NCBI RefSeq assembly: GCF_900232945.1
Contig: NZ_OCTU01000003.1
Coordinates: forward strand, 47,155-111,154
DNA: 64,000 bases
DNA from: Urinicoccus timonensis
GTDB lineage: Bacteria; Bacillota; Clostridia; Tissierellales; Peptoniphilaceae
Direction: 5' to 3'
The position numbers and the translations under genes are program-made. This document shows positions 61,106 through 64,000 of the stretch, in pieces; the first letter of the stretch is position 1; every line of letters starts with the position of its first letter. Below the pieces are notes generated by a model, which ran no database searches, was not told the origin of the DNA, and was given only the letters and a program-made list of their open reading frames with translations.

Positions 61106-61667
61106 GTTTTTTGTCATCTTAGCCAAAATTATCCTAAACATCTTCTACCGGATTGAAGTCCAAGGCCGAGAAAATGCTCCGGAATCCGGAGCCCTGGTTT
61201 GTAGCAACCACATCAGCGCCTGGGACCCCATCTTTATTTCAACCTTTTACCCCCATCCCATTAAGTGGATGGCCAAACATGAGCTCTTTGAAAGTAAATT
61301 TCTAGCCAAATTGCTCAACCACCTGGGAGCCTTTCCGGTTCAAAGAGACAAAAATGACCTAACCGCCTTGAAAAGGGCTATTCGCCTAGCCAAAAAAGGC
61401 GACAATGTAGGCATTTTCCCGGAAGGGACCCGGGTAAAGGAAAGAGATAAGAACTTGGTAAAACCTGGCATCGGCCTCTTGGCCCTTAAGACCCAGGGCC
61501 AGGTATCTCCTGTAACCATCCTGGGAAACTATAAAATTTTTTCCAAGATGAAAATCATCATCCATCCAGCCATAGATGCCCAAGACTTGGTCCAAGCCAA
61601 GGACAAGGGCCAAGACCTCTACCAAGAGGTTGCCTGGGCCATTATGGATGAAATCTATAGAGTGTAA
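61092..61667 (+). CDS. plsC: 1-acyl-sn-glycerol-3-phosphate acyltransferase
   Basis: A 191-residue membrane-associated acyltransferase that makes phosphatidic acid. It has an N-terminal hydrophobic segment, the catalytic NHISAWDP (NHxxxxD), and the FPEGTR motif near 115. The length is normal for the short bacterial class. It is cotranscribed with cmk and followed after 15 bases by the ispH-rpsA fusion. Confidence 0.93.
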   Translation: MGLYKFFVILAKIILNIFYRIEVQGRENAPESGALVCSNHISAWDPIFISTFYPHPIKWMAKHELFESKFLAKLLNHLGAFPVQRDKNDLTALKRAIRLAKKGDNVGIFPEGTRVKERDKNLVKPGIGLLALKTQGQVSPVTILGNYKIFSKMKIIIHPAIDAQDLVQAKDKGQDLYQEVAWAIMDEIYRV

Positions 61668-61682
61668 AGAATAGGTGATGGT

Positions 61683-63836
61683 ATTAAGATTTATTTAGCC
61701 AAACACGCAGGCTTTTGCTTTGGGGTCCAAAGGGCCGTAGCCCTGGCTGAAAAAACAGCCCGGGAGGAAGAAAATGTCTACCTGGATGGTCAATTGGTCC
61801 ACAACGACCGGGTCAACCAGGACCTAAAAGACCTGGGGGTCCAAGATTTGGAGTCAGACCAAATCCAAGGAGCCACCATTATTACCCGGAGTCATGGCTT
61901 GGACCTTCAAAGGTTGAAAAACTTTCAAAAAAATAATAAGGTCATTGAAACAGTATGTCCTTATGTAAAAAAGATTTATGACTATGTCCAAGAGGCCAAC
62001 CAAAAGGCCTATGGAGTCCTAATTCTGGGGATGAAAAACCACCCAGAGGTTGAAGGCATCCTATCTAGAGCCCAGGAGGGCTATGTGGTTTCTTGTCCCA
62101 AGGACCTGGAAAAAATTCCAAAAAATAAGAATTATATGGTTCTTTCTCAGACAACAAACCAAAAAGATTTTTTTAATTCTTTAGTAAATGAGATTTTAGG
62201 TGTTTTCACGGGACATATTTTAGTATATAATACTATTTGTAATGCTACATCTATTCGTCAAGAAGAAACAGAAGAATTGGCGAAAAAAGTAGATTGTATG
62301 CTTGTCCTAGGTGGGAAAAATAGTTCTAACACGAAAAAACTTGTACAAGTCGCAGAAAAGCATTGCAACAAAGTGATTTTTATTCAATCCATTGGAGACT
62401 TAGACCTCGATGGCTTGAAAAAAATAAAAAAAATAGGTATTACCGCCGGTGCTTCCACACCGGATTGTGTAATCAAGGAGGCAGTTAACTGTATGGAAAA
62501 TTTAAACAATGAAGAAATGAACAATGAGATGATGGAGGCAATTGATAACTCCTTTACTCGTGTTCGCAGGGGAGAAATCGTGGATGGCGAAGTTTTATTT
62601 GTCACTGAGAATGAAGTCATGGTCAACATTGGCTATCGGGCTGATGGGATAATTTCTCGTGAAGAACTATCAAGCGATCCAGAAGCATTGCCAAAGGACT
62701 TATATAAACCTGGAGACGAAATCCAAGTTTATGTAATGAAAATGGACGATGGAGATGGCAATGTTGTTCTTTCCGCAAAACGTGTAGCAAACATGAAGAT
62801 TTGGGACGACATGGAAGAAAAATATAACAATAAAGAACGTGTCAACGCCAGCATCAAATCTGTTGTTAAGGGTGGCTTAACTTGTGATGTAGAAGGATTA
62901 AACGGATTCATTCCTGCATCTCACGTATCTACTCGTTTCCAAAGAGACCTACAAAAATACGTAGGAACAGACATGGTTTGCGAAATCATTGACTTTGATA
63001 AAAATAAACGTAAATTTGTTCTATCTCGCAAAAATGTTGAAACAGAAGAATTAGAAGAAGTTCGCGACAAGATTTACAATGAAATCCACGAAGGGGATGT
63101 CATTAAGGGAACCGTTCAACGTCTAACCAACTTTGGTGCTTTCGTTGATATCGGAGGAGTCGATGGACTTATCCATATTTCCGAACTTTCCTGGAACCGG
63201 GTAAAACACCCATCTGAAGTCGTTGAACCAGGCCAAGAAGTTGAAGTTCAAGTTCTAAAAATGGACCGTGAACGCAACCGTATTGCCTTGGGCTTAAAAC
63301 AAACAACTGAAAAACCATGGGATGTCTTCACAGAAGAAGTAAAAGTTGGAGATGTTGTTAAGGGTAAAGTTGTCAACCTACTTGACTTTGGTGCCTTTGT
63401 TCGTCTTGAATCTGGCGTAGATGGACTTCTTCATGTTTCTCAAATTTCTAGAGAACACGTTGAAAAACCAGCTGACAAGTTGGCCATCGGAGATGAAATT
63501 GAAGTTAAGGTTACAGACATCAATGAAGAAGACAAGAAAATTAGCTTGTCCATCAAGGCCTTAACTGAACCAAAACAAGAAGAAAAACCTAAGGATAAAC
63601 CGAAAAAAAGAGAACGTAAATTTGAAAAACCCGTTCAAAAACAAGAAGAAAATAACGACTTTACTCTATCCATCGGTGAAATTCTTCAAGGGCAAAAAGA
63701 AGACTTCCCTGAAGCTCCAGAGTCTTTAGTTGAAGAAAATACAGAAGAAGCTCCAGCTGAAGAAACTGCAAGCCCAGAAGTAGTTGAAGAAACAGTTGAA
63801 GTAACTGAAGAAGTCACTGAATCTGAAGAAGAATAA
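61683..63836 (+). CDS. ispH: Fusion of HMBPP reductase (IspH) and ribosomal protein S1-like domains; apparent ATT start
   Basis: A 717-residue bifunctional protein. The IspH part (1 to ~280) makes IPP/DMAPP in the MEP pathway. The 4Fe-4S ligands are Cys12 (HAGFCFGV), a Cys in ETVCPYV and one in [11 protein letters not shown]. Four S1 RNA-binding repeats follow (for example [59 protein letters not shown]), then an acidic tail. Such fusions are known in Clostridia. The frame has no ATG/GTG/TTG before the conserved N-terminus. ATT 61683 stands where the Met of [10 protein letters not shown] belongs, five bases after AGGTG. TTG 61794 would delete Cys12. Codon use shifts to AT-rich near 62130. Confidence 0.88.
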   Translation: MKIYLAKHAGFCFGVQRAVALAEKTAREEENVYLDGQLVHNDRVNQDLKDLGVQDLESDQIQGATIITRSHGLDLQRLKNFQKNNKVIETVCPYVKKIYDYVQEANQKAYGVLILGMKNHPEVEGILSRAQEGYVVSCPKDLEKIPKNKNYMVLSQTTNQKDFFNSLVNEILGVFTGHILVYNTICNATSIRQEETEELAKKVDCMLVLGGKNSSNTKKLVQVAEKHCNKVIFIQSIGDLDLDGLKKIKKIGITAGASTPDCVIKEAVNCMENLNNEEMNNEMMEAIDNSFTRVRRGEIVDGEVLFVTENEVMVNIGYRADGIISREELSSDPEALPKDLYKPGDEIQVYVMKMDDGDGNVVLSAKRVANMKIWDDMEEKYNNKERVNASIKSVVKGGLTCDVEGLNGFIPASHVSTRFQRDLQKYVGTDMVCEIIDFDKNKRKFVLSRKNVETEELEEVRDKIYNEIHEGDVIKGTVQRLTNFGAFVDIGGVDGLIHISELSWNRVKHPSEVVEPGQEVEVQVLKMDRERNRIALGLKQTTEKPWDVFTEEVKVGDVVKGKVVNLLDFGAFVRLESGVDGLLHVSQISREHVEKPADKLAIGDEIEVKVTDINEEDKKISLSIKALTEPKQEEKPKDKPKKRERKFEKPVQKQEENNDFTLSIGEILQGQKEDFPEAPESLVEENTEEAPAEETASPEVVEETVEVTEEVTESEEE

Positions 63837-63852
63837 GTTGAATGACTAGGGT

Positions 63853-63885
63853 AATGCGCTTTCATTATGAGAGCGCATTTTTTCC
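63853..63885 (+). terminator. Intrinsic terminator after ispH-rpsA
   Basis: A 12-bp stem AATGCGCTTTCA (63853-63864) with TGAGAGCGCATT (63868-63879), loop TTA, then TTTT. Confidence 0.92.
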
Positions 63886-63903
63886 TATCATAATGGAGGA
63901 AAT

Positions 63904-64000
63904 ATGCTGATTGAAGTCATTGTAATAGGGCTTTTGGTCCAAGCCTTCTTTTGGAAAAAAGCAAGTCTCAACCTAGACTACCTAAAGACCATCTTGGGGA
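63904..64000 (+). CDS. Start of an unidentified membrane protein (cut by window end)
   Basis: ATG 63904 is preceded by TGGAGG (63893-63898). The 32 visible codons read MLIEVIVIGLLVQAFFWKKA and on, a hydrophobic helix followed by basic residues. This is an N-terminal membrane segment of an unknown protein. Nothing more can be said from the part in view. Confidence 0.5.
   Translation, partial: MLIEVIVIGLLVQAFFWKKASLNLDYLKTILG

Noticed and set aside
61794..63836. TTG 61794 as the start of ispH-rpsA
   Set aside because: It would delete the conserved N-terminus including the Fe-S ligand Cys12, although that part is present in frame upstream.

Overview
This window is a chromosomal segment of a low-to-moderate GC Gram-positive anaerobe (Bacillota). 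A member of the Tissierellia, probably Peptoniphilaceae-like, is the best guess. The reasons are a fused IspH/ribosomal-S1-like gene, an AsnS T-box, an FMN riboswitch, a dcw cluster opened by mraZ, an alanine/ornithine racemase-family gene next to nrdR, and a nusB-xseAB-ispA-tlyA-recN block. The species assignment is inference; no rRNA gene is present.

Layout. Bases 1-3120 are an AT-rich accessory edge: an IS3-family element cut by the window start, a permease gene broken by that IS, and a secreted propeller-like protein. Next is a promoter-driven, terminator-ended structured RNA of about 220 nt (3172-3394) ahead of a YitT-type membrane protein. Bases 4327-13171 carry a secreted stalk-domain protein, a divergent FolD, a minus-strand class A PBP whose transpeptidase motifs are lost, a YfjL-like protein, hflX, a YigZ-family gene and nadE. 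An FMN riboswitch controls ribD-ribE-ribBA-ribH (13168-16772). A mixed operon follows (yebC, DUF1461 protein, flavodoxin-type reductase, deoC, lgt).

Bases 20751-31393 are the division/wall cluster mraZ-rsmH-ftsL-pbp2-mraY-murD-ftsW-murG-ftsQ-ftsZ. It has a four-box MraZ operator and lacks ftsA, murB, murC, murE and murF at this locus. Then come nrdR, a racemase, a zinc-ribbon protein, rarA and T-box-controlled asnS, followed by leuS. Bases 38771-39869 are gene-free and filled with palindromic repeats: a 146-bp tandem duplication, a family of GGGC-NNN/NNN-GCCC hairpins whose arms covary, and a twin-hairpin module present twice with compensatory changes. A two-component system, a small exported protein flanked by a duplicated kinase 3' end, and an AI-2E-family transporter follow.

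The last third is housekeeping: alaS, tRNA-Trp, then a tightly overlapping run from asp23/nusB through xseAB, a prenyl synthase, tlyA, recN, a Nudix hydrolase, two nucleoside phosphorylases, an M50 protease, scpAB, a pseudouridine synthase, an MnmM-like methyltransferase and a flavoprotein. It ends with cmk, plsC and an ispH-rpsA fusion that appears to start with ATT. Together these genes serve envelope growth, division, riboflavin/NAD/isoprenoid supply, translation and nucleoside salvage.

Most worth checking are the 3172-3394 RNA, the transpeptidase-dead PBP, the covarying palindrome field, the ATT-start ispH-rpsA, the FolD without its catalytic lysine, and the terminator hairpins placed between promoter and gene at alaS and cmk.
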